Shown piece by piece: positions 46,612 through 57,196 of a stretch of 64,000 nucleotides of DNA. The notes below the pieces were generated by a model. The model did not search any database. It saw only the letters and a program-made list of their open reading frames with translations, and was not told the DNA's origin. The stretch is from Lepidodermella squamata (lineage: Eukaryota > Gastrotricha): NCBI GenBank assembly GCA_047495785.1, contig JBLDXI010000007.1, forward strand, positions 1,860,001-1,924,000. Reading direction: 5' to 3'. Numbering within the stretch: the stretch's first letter is position 1; each line of letters begins with the position of its first letter. A program made the position numbers and the translations under genes.

Positions 46612-48032
46612 AAAACAACATTTGCCTCAAATTTATCTCTCTATCTCTCCTAGCCATGATCGACGACAGCTTGTTGTCACATATTAAAAGAATCTGTACA
46701 GAATATTATATACTTTTAAAGTGTGATCTTACGTTAAAAATTTTACGTTTTTTCTTTTTCTTCCGATTATTTACACTACTACTACTACTAAAACAAATTA
46801 TATCATGTCGTCTTAATCGGTGATTTTTTTGCCTGAATTTTTCTATTATTATCATGACTGATATTATACGGCGCGTAAATCTTGCCATTTCATACGCTAC
46901 CTGTGCAGCAAATATGATGAAGAAAAATACCTAGCTAAAACGAGAAAATTGTGCAAGAAAACTGTGTTTTGTAAAAATTTTCTTTATATTATCGAAAAAT
47001 TATATGAACCTTATTAACCCCTATATTAATTTTTTGGGACATCAAGAACTACAAGCTGTTAATTGTGTGCATTTGTACAAATTTACGAGTAAACTCGGAT
47101 GTTATATGGGTCGAATTTTTTTAATTGAAATTTCGTCCTGTTATTTTATGGCGTGCATCTCACAGTGCGCTGTTCTATATCTATACATTGAATTGTTATT
47201 GAAAGCCGGAGTTTTCAGTCTTGTTTGTATTTTATACCTAAATATACACATTTTTGTTGAGCTGATGTATTCGTGCTTCGCACACCGCTCGACGCTAAAT
47301 GGTGTATATGTAGATCGTGTCGGTCATGTTGTAATCTTTGTTTGAAAAGGAAACAATCTCAGCTGGAAATTGATGGAAAAAACTTGTTCTAATGATGATA
47401 ATAATGATTATAATGAATAAAAATTCAAAATTTTGGTCTAACCTAGTGTTTTTTATTGGCCTTAAGGATCACATAAAAAGGCCATGGGTCTCACTTTTAG
47501 CGGTAGCAAATTCAGCCGGAAGCGGAACCAGCTTACGAATAATTAAGCCTCCCGAAAATGCTTTTGAAATTTCATATTAAATTATCAAAAATCCAAATAA
47601 TTGGATAAATTTCAATTTGTTCGAATTTGCCCTTTCGAAGCCTTGGGAGCTCATTGAACCCTGCAATCGTGATGACGGAAATATGAAGCGGCCATTCGAT
47701 CCCTTAACCTGAAGGTTCGACAATTTCACCATCTTTTACGGGGTCAAGTCTCAGAATTCATCAGACTAACCTTATGTGTTTCTTAATGGAGCCATCTTAA
47801 TGGATCTGCTACCCCATTATTTTCAAATATTTTTACAACTGTCGATGTCCATAAAATTGTTCTGCTGGGTGTGCGATTGGATCTAATGCTATTTTACGTG
47901 CTTCATCGGCTAATAATAAATCTGGAATTTTTCTTTGCTCTCTTGCTTTATACAGTGAGTATAGCCAATATCATGATTTTTAGCTACTGATTCTAGTTTA
48001 TTATTATTATCATAATATCATCATCATCATCA
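46612..48032. other. Interval between convergent HTH and ApoL-like genes
   Basis: No coding exon is supported. It should contain the 3'UTRs of both genes. A candidate minus-strand AATAAA for the ApoL-like gene lies at 47997-48002, next to TTA and CAT microsatellite runs. Confidence 0.4.
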
Positions 48033-48941
48033 TCATTTTTTTATCGAGCTGTTCATGTGGTCGATCAATTTGATCATAGCGTCAGTTGATTCAATTGAGC
48101 GTTTTATGTCATCAATGAACGTATCGATAGGAGCGAATAGCGGGTGCTTGGACTTCCACGACTTGACCAGAGAATAAACGTCGCCAACAGTGAAGCAGAC
48201 ACTAACAACAAACATGCCCTTGGCAAGGAAGGACAAACCGCTCCCGCTCATAATTTTTTCAGGTGTCCTAATAAGCATTTGTTGTTGAGCTGGTGACAGT
48301 AAGCCCATTACTTCAGGATGAAAAGATACCGAGATTCCTTTGCCGGTGATCGATTTGCCAATTTGGAGACCGACTTTGTTCGCTTGCAAAATCTTCGTGA
48401 TATTGCCGACTTTTACAGCATTTGACACTTGGCTGGCGAGACTCGTCAAATTGTAAACTTTCTTACCCGTGTCGAAAATGAAAGCAATCACGCTAAATAG
48501 AGCTGCATCGGTATCAATTTCACAAGATCTTTGCAAGTGGCTCACTAGTTCATTCCACTTCTCCAGTTCTTCGTTCAGCTTACTGACACTTCGCTGATGA
48601 GCACTCTGAGCTTTTTCGATTCTTCTTATGGCGATTTTGCCATCATGGCTATCACCAAATGCGCATAAGACAGTAGCAGCAATGCTGCCAGCTGCCCCGC
48701 CAACAGCTACACCGGCTGCAATGGCAGAAAGACCAAACGTTAGAGGCGCAAAGAGGAGTCCGGCAGTCGCCACGGTGCCCGCTACGCCAGCGCTGGTTCC
48801 AACAGTTTTCACAATATTGGAACCTTTGTGGGAATTTTGCACGAAACGACTGATGCTTTCGAGCTCACGAATAGTGCTCCAACTCTCATTTTTGTAGGTC
48901 TGAAGCGCTTGTCGAAGTGAATCTATCGAATAGTTATCCAT
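48033..48941 (-). CDS. Apolipoprotein-L-like protein, single exon
   Basis: A 302-residue frame with no intron and no signal peptide. A long Gly/Ala-rich hydrophobic block (residues about 47-93, with GLLFAPLTFGLSAIAAGVAV) is followed by a charged helix likely to be a coiled coil (about 103-140). A second hydrophobic segment lies near 240-262 (AKGMFVVSVCFTVGDVYSLV), ahead of a polar helical end. This order and the Ala/Gly texture match the ApoL domain, whose characterised vertebrate members are intracellular or secreted membrane-inserting proteins. Some vertebrate members act in innate immunity or lipid handling. Its role in an invertebrate is unknown. Identity rests on domain layout rather than on a strict motif, so other amphipathic membrane proteins remain possible. 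A cluster of small inverted-repeat elements begins 112 bp upstream. Confidence 0.6.
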   Translation of the reverse strand: MDNYSIDSLRQALQTYKNESWSTIRELESISRFVQNSHKGSNIVKTVGTSAGVAGTVATAGLLFAPLTFGLSAIAAGVAVGGAAGSIAATVLCAFGDSHDGKIAIRRIEKAQSAHQRSVSKLNEELEKWNELVSHLQRSCEIDTDAALFSVIAFIFDTGKKVYNLTSLASQVSNAVKVGNITKILQANKVGLQIGKSITGKGISVSFHPEVMGLLSPAQQQMLIRTPEKIMSGSGLSFLAKGMFVVSVCFTVGDVYSLVKSWKSKHPLFAPIDTFIDDIKRSIESTDAMIKLIDHMNSSIKK

Positions 48942-49052
48942 TCTAATAAGAGCCCGATAATACAGTTTTTTGAAAAAGGGTGTGTGTTCACCTATATTCT
49001 TAAAAAATTAATCTAAAGAAATAATAGAAATATAGGTAATATATATAATATA

Positions 49053-49398
49053 CCGTACTGCCCGAAAATAATGTCAGCCTCGAACAAATGGCAGCCTCAA
49101 ATAAATGTCAGATCAATGGCGGGGACAGTACTGAAGATCACTAATGAGATCATTATAGCCATTCTGAATGGAAATAATTTCTACTCTTGGCACATAGAAA
49201 GGTCAGGGACCAATTTTTTGGGTCAAAATACGTAGAATCTCAGGAAAATGTATGCCATTTTGGTACCAAGCAAGTTACTAGTTAGCTCGAATAAATAAAT
49301 GTCAGGCCCGAAATAAATGTCAGTCCCTTTTAAATGTTAGAGGTTCATCAACGTTTGAAAAAAAACAAATTTCATGGTTTTTGTTCCGGGCAGTACGG
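49053..49398. mobile_element. 346-bp MITE with TA target duplication
   Basis: Terminal inverted repeats CCGTACTGCCCG (49053-49064) and CGGGCAGTACGG (49387-49398) are perfect over 12 bp, with weaker match continuing inward. TA flanks both ends. Internally, AAATAAATGTCAG-type units recur three times near the left end and twice near the right end. There is no coding frame. The ends begin CCGTA like the 37.8-kb element, suggesting related mobilisation. Confidence 0.75.
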
Positions 49399-49427
49399 TA
49401 TGTTAATGACTATAAAACGAATCCAGT

Positions 49428-50163
49428 CGCATATAAATATAAATTAGTTGGTACAGTAGGTATTAAGGGAATACTCTATTATGGCTATATCCTAGACTTT
49501 GATAAATGAAAACACTTTGATAAAACTAGCTTTAAAAAGGGGCACCTCAGCGCCCTTGGGAAAACCTGGAAAAACAGCTTATTGAAGACCTGGTAAAAGG
49601 TCTTCAAAAACGTGCCAGCCAGTTCCCCAAAGAGCCGGGGTGCTCCTCCGAAAGCTAGCTTCATCGCAGTAAACTACCGGAGAGAAAAACGCGCAGAATA
49701 ACTAGTATACTAGTTATACTAGTAATGATGCATAATCCTCGTATTTTCTCGAAGAGCAGCGTAGCGAAGGCAAAAAAAGTCAACAGAAAAAACATGATAA
49801 TATGATTCATCTTATATCAAAGTGTAATGAGCCTCTAGTATATGCGCATAATCTGAAGCGACTTTTTGGAGTGTTAAAGGGTCATACCACAGTTAAAATA
49901 GCGTAAAAAATTGAAATAACAATTCCATCTCTGGAAATTTTTTATTCAACTATAGAGAAATTCAATTTCCCAATGGCTAAATTTTAACATGCGCATGTAG
50001 GAATACCTAAGGCCAAAATAAACTTGTACAAAATCTGATCCACCGTTCACTACACAAATTCTACATCATTGTTACCATATCGTTTACTACATACCGAAAA
50101 ACTATTTATTCAAGCTCTAAATCCTCAATACCTACTGTACCAAATAATTTATATTTATATGCG
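49428..50163. mobile_element. 736-bp element bounded by ~43-bp imperfect inverted repeats
   Basis: The left arm 49428-49470 and the right arm 50121-50163 (reverse complement) agree at nearly every position (CGCATATAAATATAAATTA, one mismatch, then TTGGTACAGTAGGTATT). Inside the arms, TACAGTAGG resembles the TA-CAGT boundary of Tc1-type elements, so the mobile unit may start there. No transposase frame is present. It begins only 30 bp after the neighbouring MITE. Confidence 0.65.
49525..49657. repeat. Long nested hairpin
   Basis: Arms beginning CTAGCTTT at 49526 and ending AAAGCTAG at 49656 pair imperfectly through GGGGCACCTC/GGGTGCTCC and GGGAAAACCTGG-like segments. At the centre is a perfect 7-bp stem GAAGACC/GGTCTTC with an 8-nt loop (49584-49605). 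The structure could be a fold-back element core or a structured RNA. Confidence 0.5.
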
Positions 50164-51148
50164 ATATTCATTTTAATAGATTATGCTAACTATCTTCGAT
50201 TCTTGTGACTAATTTTGATACTACGTTCTCGGGGAAAACTTATTTCATTCGAAAAACAAAAATGGGACTAAAACCTTTTCATATTTTCAAAAAATTACAG
50301 CAAAAAAGTGACAACTCGGATCGCCGTAAATCTTTCCCCATTAAATTATGCCGGTTCAGGGGCCAAATTAGGGTGCATCAAAGAAGTACTTTCCTGCGGA
50401 AAAATCGAACTCGGAAAATACGAGAAAATCGATATTTTCATGTCGGATGATTTTAGTCACATTTTTGGTTGTCTGATGAAAAATGTCACACCGACGTTCT
50501 CTATGAATTTATTTAAATACAGATACTAATGCGAATTTTTCTTAATTCGAAACGCGAACATTCATGGTTTCGTAGCAACAAATTCAACGGCCATAAAACG
50601 AAAGATAATAAAACCCAAAAACCACAATACCAGGTCTGTTGTGAGAAGGTAATCACCAGATACCGGATGATCATTTGCGGAGGCTGGGTAATGGAGATGC
50701 AGTCGGTAATATTACTACATAGTACATAGGTATATCTTAGGATTCTGTGTGCTGTGGGTTCCTTACGTCGCAACACGAACGATATCCTTTTCGCTGAACC
50801 GGTTTTTTTATTCGCAACAAAAAATACAGCTAGAACTACAGTTGTTTGCATTCGAACATGATCTGAATATTCGTGTTTTGTGGCTCAGGCAAAAAATCGG
50901 CCCAGTCCTGCGTCCGTCAACATCTACGTCACATGGTTAAATGCTCCATTCATGATTAAACAATTTAAATTTTCGAGGGGTGTTTTTTTTATTCGACTCG
51001 GCTTCGACACGTTCATTTATTTGACCCAGACCGCCCGAGTGGGGAATAAAAAAAACTCCCCAAGCGCGTGGAAAATTTGGATAGCACGCGTGCTGAATAG
51101 TGGGAAACAGCTTTGTAGTAAAAGTTGGAAGAAAATCAAAATTTTGAA

Positions 51149-52243
51149 ATGTTTAACAAGCAACTAAGATCTAACAAAGTGGCCGCACTGCCACCCAACA
51201 GACCCCCACCACCTCGACCGCCCGGGGCCGAAGAGCTGAAACCAGCTAAATCTTGCGGAAACATATTTCTCGGAAAGTCGGCCGATGAAAATCAGTCTAA
51301 CCTTCGTAAGGTGGATACGACAGCCAACCTGCTGGATCGAATAATAACAATCAAGCCAGTTCGAGCTGAAAACCCGGTGAAGAAGAGCAATATCGAAATC
51401 GATGAATGGCCGCCTATCGAAGCGCAATTATCAACAAAAAAGATGGCAGCCTATTCGTTTCTATTTGGTGGCTTTCTCGTACCTTTCACAAGCCTACCCG
51501 CTCTCTACCTAGCCTACAGCAGTCGCACAAGGTAGAAAATAATTTGTTAATAGCCGAAAAATTTTCGATTGAGACCGAAATCGTAGAAAAACAAGAAGTG
51601 CTGAAATATTGTCCCGTTTATGCCAGTTAACTAAGCTAAACCGGTTTGTTCTGAAAATTTCGACAACATACAACCGGTTGAGTCTTGGTTAACAGGCAAC
51701 TGGACTGCTGAAAAGTCAAAGGCGCATCGGGGGCGAAAATCTCGGCGTTTGCTTAGCGGGGGTCCTTGGATCCGTCTTATAAACCCGCACCTGTAATTAC
51801 AATTAGCGAGTATGTGCTCGCTCGGACGCTGGGGCGTGTCATTAAAATGCAAATGACCCGTCGCATCGCACACTGCCAAAATTCGTGACTTTGAAATTTG
51901 AATAAAATTTTCCGCCCCGTTTCATAATTTTCGTTTCCTTTCCTTGGTGTATATTTATAGGCTGAAACGGCGCTTGTCACTGGCGTTCAGTGGGCTAACG
52001 ATGGCCCTCACCTGGGCACTGGTCATGGCTGGGCTTTATTACTGCTACACGACCGTCGCCATGCCGCGCTATAACGGGCTCCTCAATGGCGCCGCTCATT
52101 TGGCCGAGGTCGTGCCTAATTTCATCGAATCGACCTGGAACGACTTGAACGCGAATTTAACTCAGGAACTCGAAAATCTCACGAACGAGTTGGTACTCAA
52201 GCCTTTGAACAACGATGGTACTACTATCGTGAATTTAACATGA
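51149..52243 (+). CDS. Small membrane protein with Pro-rich N-terminus, unknown function
   Basis: Two exons, 51149..51531 and 51961..52243, join in phase 2 to give 221 residues. The N-terminal region (residues 15-26) is a PPNRPPPPRPPG proline cluster of the SH3/WW-ligand kind. Two hydrophobic helices follow, at about 103-124 (spanning SFLFGGFLVPFTSLPALYLA) and 133-158 (LAFSGLTMALTWALVMAGLY), split by the 429-nt intron. A C-terminal segment of about 55 residues carries three N-glycosylation-type sites, two of them in NANLTQELENLTNEL. I do not recognise a family. The start was chosen as the first ATG in frame; a signal peptide is not apparent. Confidence 0.7.
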
Positions 52244-52367
52244 TGAAAAAGACTCGAACTTTGAACATTTCATTTTATTTTATTTTTCGTCCATTTTAAT
52301 GCCATCTTCTTGTGTTGTGTCGCTTCACAGACACCATAATTATATTATCATAATTACATAATGATCA

Positions 52368-52373
52368 AATAAA
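52368..52373 (+). promoter_or_regulatory. AATAAA poly(A) signal of the small membrane protein gene
   Basis: AATAAA lies about 125 nt after the stop at 52243 in an AT-rich 3'UTR. Confidence 0.5.
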
Positions 52374-53573
52374 TAGAAATATATTATGTTTTATATCAAA
52401 CGAATTAATATATTATCAGGTTTTTGTGTTCAAACGACGAATAGAAAATTTTCCTATATTTTTTATCACATTTCTCGCATAATCAATATATGATAATACC
52501 AAATTTTCGAATTATCACAAACTTTCAGTTGAAATTATGCCCAAAAAATAGAACTACATTTCCAGAAGATTCGATTTCAAGAAAAGTGCTGTAGTTATCA
52601 TCAAGTCAGAAAAAAAGCAGCAACAACAACAACATCAACAGCGAAAGAACACTTTCGATTTGTTCTAGCTGAAAAAATCACATGGAAAAATTGAACTGAA
52701 AAAATGCGCACCTTGTAGGTGCAGCAAATTTTACCATCACATCATTGTCTATTTTTTCAATGTATTGTTTGATTTTTTTTCGTTTCAAGCAGCCAGGTAT
52801 GCCACATTTTAAAAGTTGAACTATATTATAAGAGGTTTGATCGACACGTTCGGCTATCGCAGCATATATTTGGCGCAAGAGCAATAATCGCGTTGATATT
52901 TTAGCCACCTTAAGAATGAAAACGTGAAATAGCTATCGAGATATCAAGCTGTGTTTGTTTCCGTGCAACTACAGGGCGAAAGTGGCTGGAACACAACAGT
53001 GTTGTCCCTAGCGCAAACCATCGACTGAATTGATTCGTTAATAATTAATAGGAAATTATCGACGGGGTAGAGAGAGGAGAGTTGGGGGAGAAGGAAGGTG
53101 CGCGTGTGATAAATATCGGCCGGCTTGAAGGGCGCGCACGCGACAACAAAAACGCGCGCCAATAAAATTTCCTTTGCGCAAATAATTACTAGTAGGTAAA
53201 ATGATGATTATTATTGTAAAAAAGACAATAATTTTTTTAATACGTGTGTCGAGTGTGTATAAAATTTAGAATAAATATAATATATATCGAAACACCCACC
53301 ACGCATCACGGGGTACCAGCCAGATTTTTTCTGAGAAAATGAAGATCAGTTGGTGATATCGCCATAATATAAATAAAATTTGTTAACGAGTCGGGCGAAA
53401 AAAATTATCAATTTTTTTTCGTTCGACTAGCGAGCTATAAATGAGAGAGAAATTTTATCAACACAACATTTGATTTCAATTAAAAGCAGTAACTGAAATA
53501 CTTATTTTTGTCAAAATAATGTCGAATTTTTGTGTTGCGGTTTTTTTCGATCTCGTGGGGTATTTTTTGTGGT
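52374..53573. other. Interval between convergent membrane protein and forkhead genes
   Basis: No coding exon is supported. It is AT-rich and likely includes the forkhead 3'UTR. It contains a CAA microsatellite near 52618-52636. Confidence 0.4.
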
Positions 53574-56500
53574 TTATTGGGCGGCGTTGTGCTTATTCGC
53601 GTTGCCGCTATTGCCCGAAGCCGGAGCGGCTGGTTGAAAGGTGTCAAGCGACTCTGGGTCCCAGTCGGCATTGGCCCAGATAGAACCGTCGGAGGCGAAG
53701 AAGGACGCTGTTAGCGAGTTGACAAGCGGGTCGATGCCGGCGCCGTTGTTGCCCGGCTGGTTCTGACTGCCGCCGGCGCCCATCTGCGGCGGCGGGCCCA
53801 TGAGCAGCTCGGCGACCTCGGGCGCCCACCAGTCGGGCGGCGGGCGCAGGCTGATGCCGGTCACCGTCAGGTCGAGCGCTTCACCGGTGAGCAAATCAAC
53901 TGGCGTCTGGCCGTTCATCTCGTTGACCATGTCCTGCAGCAGCAGTTCCTCGATCGAGTCCGTGTCGCCCTCGGACGACGGCGTCGCGCCCGCCATGGCG
54001 CCGTTGCCGCCGCGGTGCGGGCCGTGGTGGCTGTGGTTGTGGTGCGAGGCGGAGCCGCCGCCGCCCAGGTTCAGCGGCGGGATGTTGAAAGCAGAGGGCG
54101 CACCTAGTAAGCCGGGATGTTCACCGTCCGTGGCCAAATCCGTGAAGAGAGCCGATTCGGCCGATAGTAGATCGTTTATTAATTCAGGACCAAATAGATC
54201 CGTCAGGTCACCGGAAACCTACAAAATTCATTAAAAAGTATTAAAATAAATAAATTCTGAATAATTTTAGGGAAGAGAAAAAAATATTAAAAAAATGAAA
54301 AAATGAAACGCCCGATGTGGGGCTCGAACCCACGACCCTGGGATTAAGAGTCCCATGCTCTACCGACTGAGCTAACCGGGCTATTTACATAGTAACGATA
54401 TGGGTTGGGCAGTATGTGGGGAATATACAGAAAGCACTCACGCACTACAATAATATGTTCGGTAATACCCGTAATAAAGTGGTAAAAAAACATGTGCTCA
54501 TTATATGGTATAGGTATACTATAGAATAGCCAGGTATAAGTTTGCGTGGTCGACATTTTGCTATTCGGGAACTACAGCTATAATGTTTCCAAGTTTGGGC
54601 ATCGACTATTTCAGTAAAATTTGCAAAAAAATCTTACGTGATAGGTTCGGTAAAAAAGGTAAAAAAAAAAATAGACAAAATTAGAAAAATTTGCCAAAAT
54701 AATGCAGTCATTACTCCAGAAGCCTCTAAATAGACGAAAATCGAATAGACATCGGCATCTCACATAAAAACTAAATTTGATTTCGAAATTGGTCACCCAA
54801 CTCAATCGTTGCTCAATAATTTTAGGGCTATGGCAATGATTCTTTGAAATGTGACCAGCAGAAAGTTTATAGAAATAAAAATCGAATTTCGCCGTTCAGT
54901 AAAATTTCTGAAAAATTTCATTAATTTATTTTAGCGGTAGCCGATAAATGTAGGCCACAATAAGTAAAATTGAGGCTCAGCTCAAAATTTCACCAAAATA
55001 TGGTTTTTCTCCACTTTTCAAGTACCGAATATTCGAAGTAGGTATATCGAATTTCAAAATCAGTGATTTTTCTGATATCAGCAGCCAAAATTGAAAAATT
55101 GCCTATATACCTGAGGATCCCAAGTAGCCAAAATAAAAATCCCAGGTTAATGTGCTCAATCGTCATCGATCAAGATAAATTCGAAAACGCAAAAAATATA
55201 GAGCTCGAGCGCTCGAATTTGAGACTGAAATCTCAATTATAGGGTGCGAATATTTTGGCCGATTGCAATTACCTTGAGGCGCTTGCTGGGTTCTTCGAGG
55301 GTGTCCATGGCCCCGAAGCGGCGCCGAGGCGAGAGCTCGTCGTCGCCGACATCGCCGGCGCTCTCGAGCAGGAAGGCGTAGTTGCGTGACAACTGCCACA
55401 GCGACGTTTTCTGCGTCGGCAGCAGCATGCCCGTTGTGGCGTCGCGTTTCCGCGACACGCGCTCGAAGCAGCGGTTCAGCTGCAAGTTGTGCCGCACCGA
55501 ATTCTGCCAGCTAGGGTCCGCCGACCGGAAGTACGGGTAGTTGTCCATTATCCAGTCGTAGATCTCTTGCAGGCTCATCTGCGGCTTGTCCGGCGAGCTG
55601 GTCAGCGCGAAGTAGATCAACTGCGAGTAGGAATACGTCGGCTTCAGATGAATATTCGCCGTACCAGCTATCAACTGGTCGAGCGATGACGGAGGAGCAG
55701 GCTCCATAACTGTACAAATTGGAGGAAGAGTGACGTGGCCAGCCTGAAATAAAAAAAATTATCCATAAAATTCGAATTCATATATTTTTTAATTCTTTCA
55801 AATTCTGGAAGACCGTCATAACAGAAAACACCCAAAACAGCAAAAGCGACAAAACAGCAAATTTTTCAACTTGCGACATAACAGCAGAAACACGTTCATC
55901 TTTTGCATTATAAGTTTTCGCTGTTTTGTCGCGAAATTAAAAATTTGCTGTTTTGTCGCATTCGCTGTTTCGTGCAGTTGCTGTTTTGTCGCTGTGCCCA
56001 AATTCTTTATCAGGTTAAAATTGGGAACTCCGAAATTTTCCCTCTTGGTTCTTTGTACTGATTCTCTACCCGAATCGATGCAATATCAAATGGGATTCTA
56101 GGTGTTCAATGAGCCAAAGCTGTTTTTATCGATTTATTGCATGCTATCATTAATTATTAAACCCTAAACTTTTCCCTAAAATTGGCAGCACCAAAGTGAA
56201 AGTGAAAAATACAGTTTAACAAAAAAAAATGGGTTGAATAGGAATCTCAAAAAAATTTCAGTACTTCGTTTGATCTTAGCTCCATTCTCAGTAAAAAAGT
56301 TTATAAACCAATTTGAGGCTATTTTAATTAAATCAATGTGGAAATCCAGATCCAGCGACCCAGGCGGAAATTACATAAAAAGAAGTCGAAACCGGAGCAA
56401 GACCTCCATTCTTCAATTTCCCTTGAGATTTTAGTAAAAAAAAATCTATAAAAAAAGACGAACAAAATTTCTTTACCTGGTTGGTGTAGTAACCATTTGC

Positions 56501-57196
56501 GTCCAGGTGTGACCAGGCGTCGTTATTACCGGTGATTTGAAGCGGCTCCATGCCGGCTGGCACTAAATGGTGCTCGCCGTTGGCCGTGATAAATATTTGC
56601 TGCGCTTGTGGCGCCTTCAACAACTGAGAACCGCGTGGCGTTGTCACATAGGGCGACGCGTTGCCCGCCTGCCCGCCGCCGTAATTCGAATGCTGCATCG
56701 CTAGAACGCTAGACGACGCGCTCGGCAGCCCGGCGGACATGGGCGCTTTCATCATCAGGCCATTCCGCGGGCTGGTCGGCGGTGTCGAGCCGGGTAGCAC
56801 GCCCAGCTTCACGCTTTGTAGCCACCCTAAATTTGTCAACGAATCGTCGAGGAGTTCGTCGTCGTTATTCGAACCGTGGTGGTGGTGATGGTGGTGATGG
56901 TGGTGGTGGGAGTGGCCGGAACTTGCGGAGCTGTTGTGCGACCCTGAGCTGCCGCCGGATAAATTCCGCTGAACTAGCGACGAAGAGCCGACGAAACGCT
57001 GAAACGGCCGGTTCGAAGCGCCGTTCGACGCCGGGTTCAGTATAGGTGCGCTGATCATGATGCCGCCCGGGGGTGGGCCCATGGGCGCTGGGGCTAGAAA
57101 ATGGTGGTTATTGTTCATTCCACGATCAACGCCGTGAAGTCGTATAGAAGGTATGCCATGATGCTTGTTGTCCATCATCGAAAAATCTGTTGCCAT
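53574..57196 (-). CDS. FoxJ1-like: Forkhead transcription factor, FoxJ1-like
   Basis: Three exons on the minus strand join as 57196..56477, 55743..55273 and 54218..53574, all phase 0, giving 611 residues. The forkhead domain spans residues 274-366: KPTYSYSQLIYFAL, then NYPYFRSADPSWQNSVRHNL, then QLNRCFERVSRKRD. The combination FRxADPxWQNS(I/V)RHNL is characteristic of FoxJ1. A second FoxJ1-specific feature is LDDSLTNLGWLQ at residues 116-127, matching LDDSLTSLQWLQ near the N-terminus of vertebrate FOXJ1. The wing after helix 3 is divergent, lacking the usual KGGFW and carrying an insertion before SLWQLSRNYA. A poly-His run (97-107) and Gly/Pro-rich segments surround the domain. FoxJ1 controls motile-cilium genes; its job here is inferred. 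The second intron hosts tRNA-Lys. Confidence 0.82.
54309..54381 (-). tRNA. trnK-CUU: tRNA-Lys (anticodon CTT)
   Basis: The 73-nt minus-strand sequence folds as a complete cloverleaf. The acceptor stem GCCCGGT pairs with ATCGGGC (one G-U), with discriminator G. The D-arm is GCTC/GAGC, the anticodon arm TGGGA-CTCTTAA-TCCCA carries CTT, and the T-arm is GTGGG-TTCGAGC-CCCAC. A and B boxes are canonical and no intron is present. It lies within the second intron of the forkhead gene, on the same strand. Confidence 0.97.

Larger units (their letters stand above)
48942..51148. other. Intergenic region dense in palindromic elements
   Basis: No coding exon is supported between the divergent ApoL-like and small membrane protein genes. 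Three structured units occupy the left half: 49053-49398, 49428-50163, and the hairpin 49525-49657 inside the second. The right half shows nothing I recognise. Confidence 0.45.
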
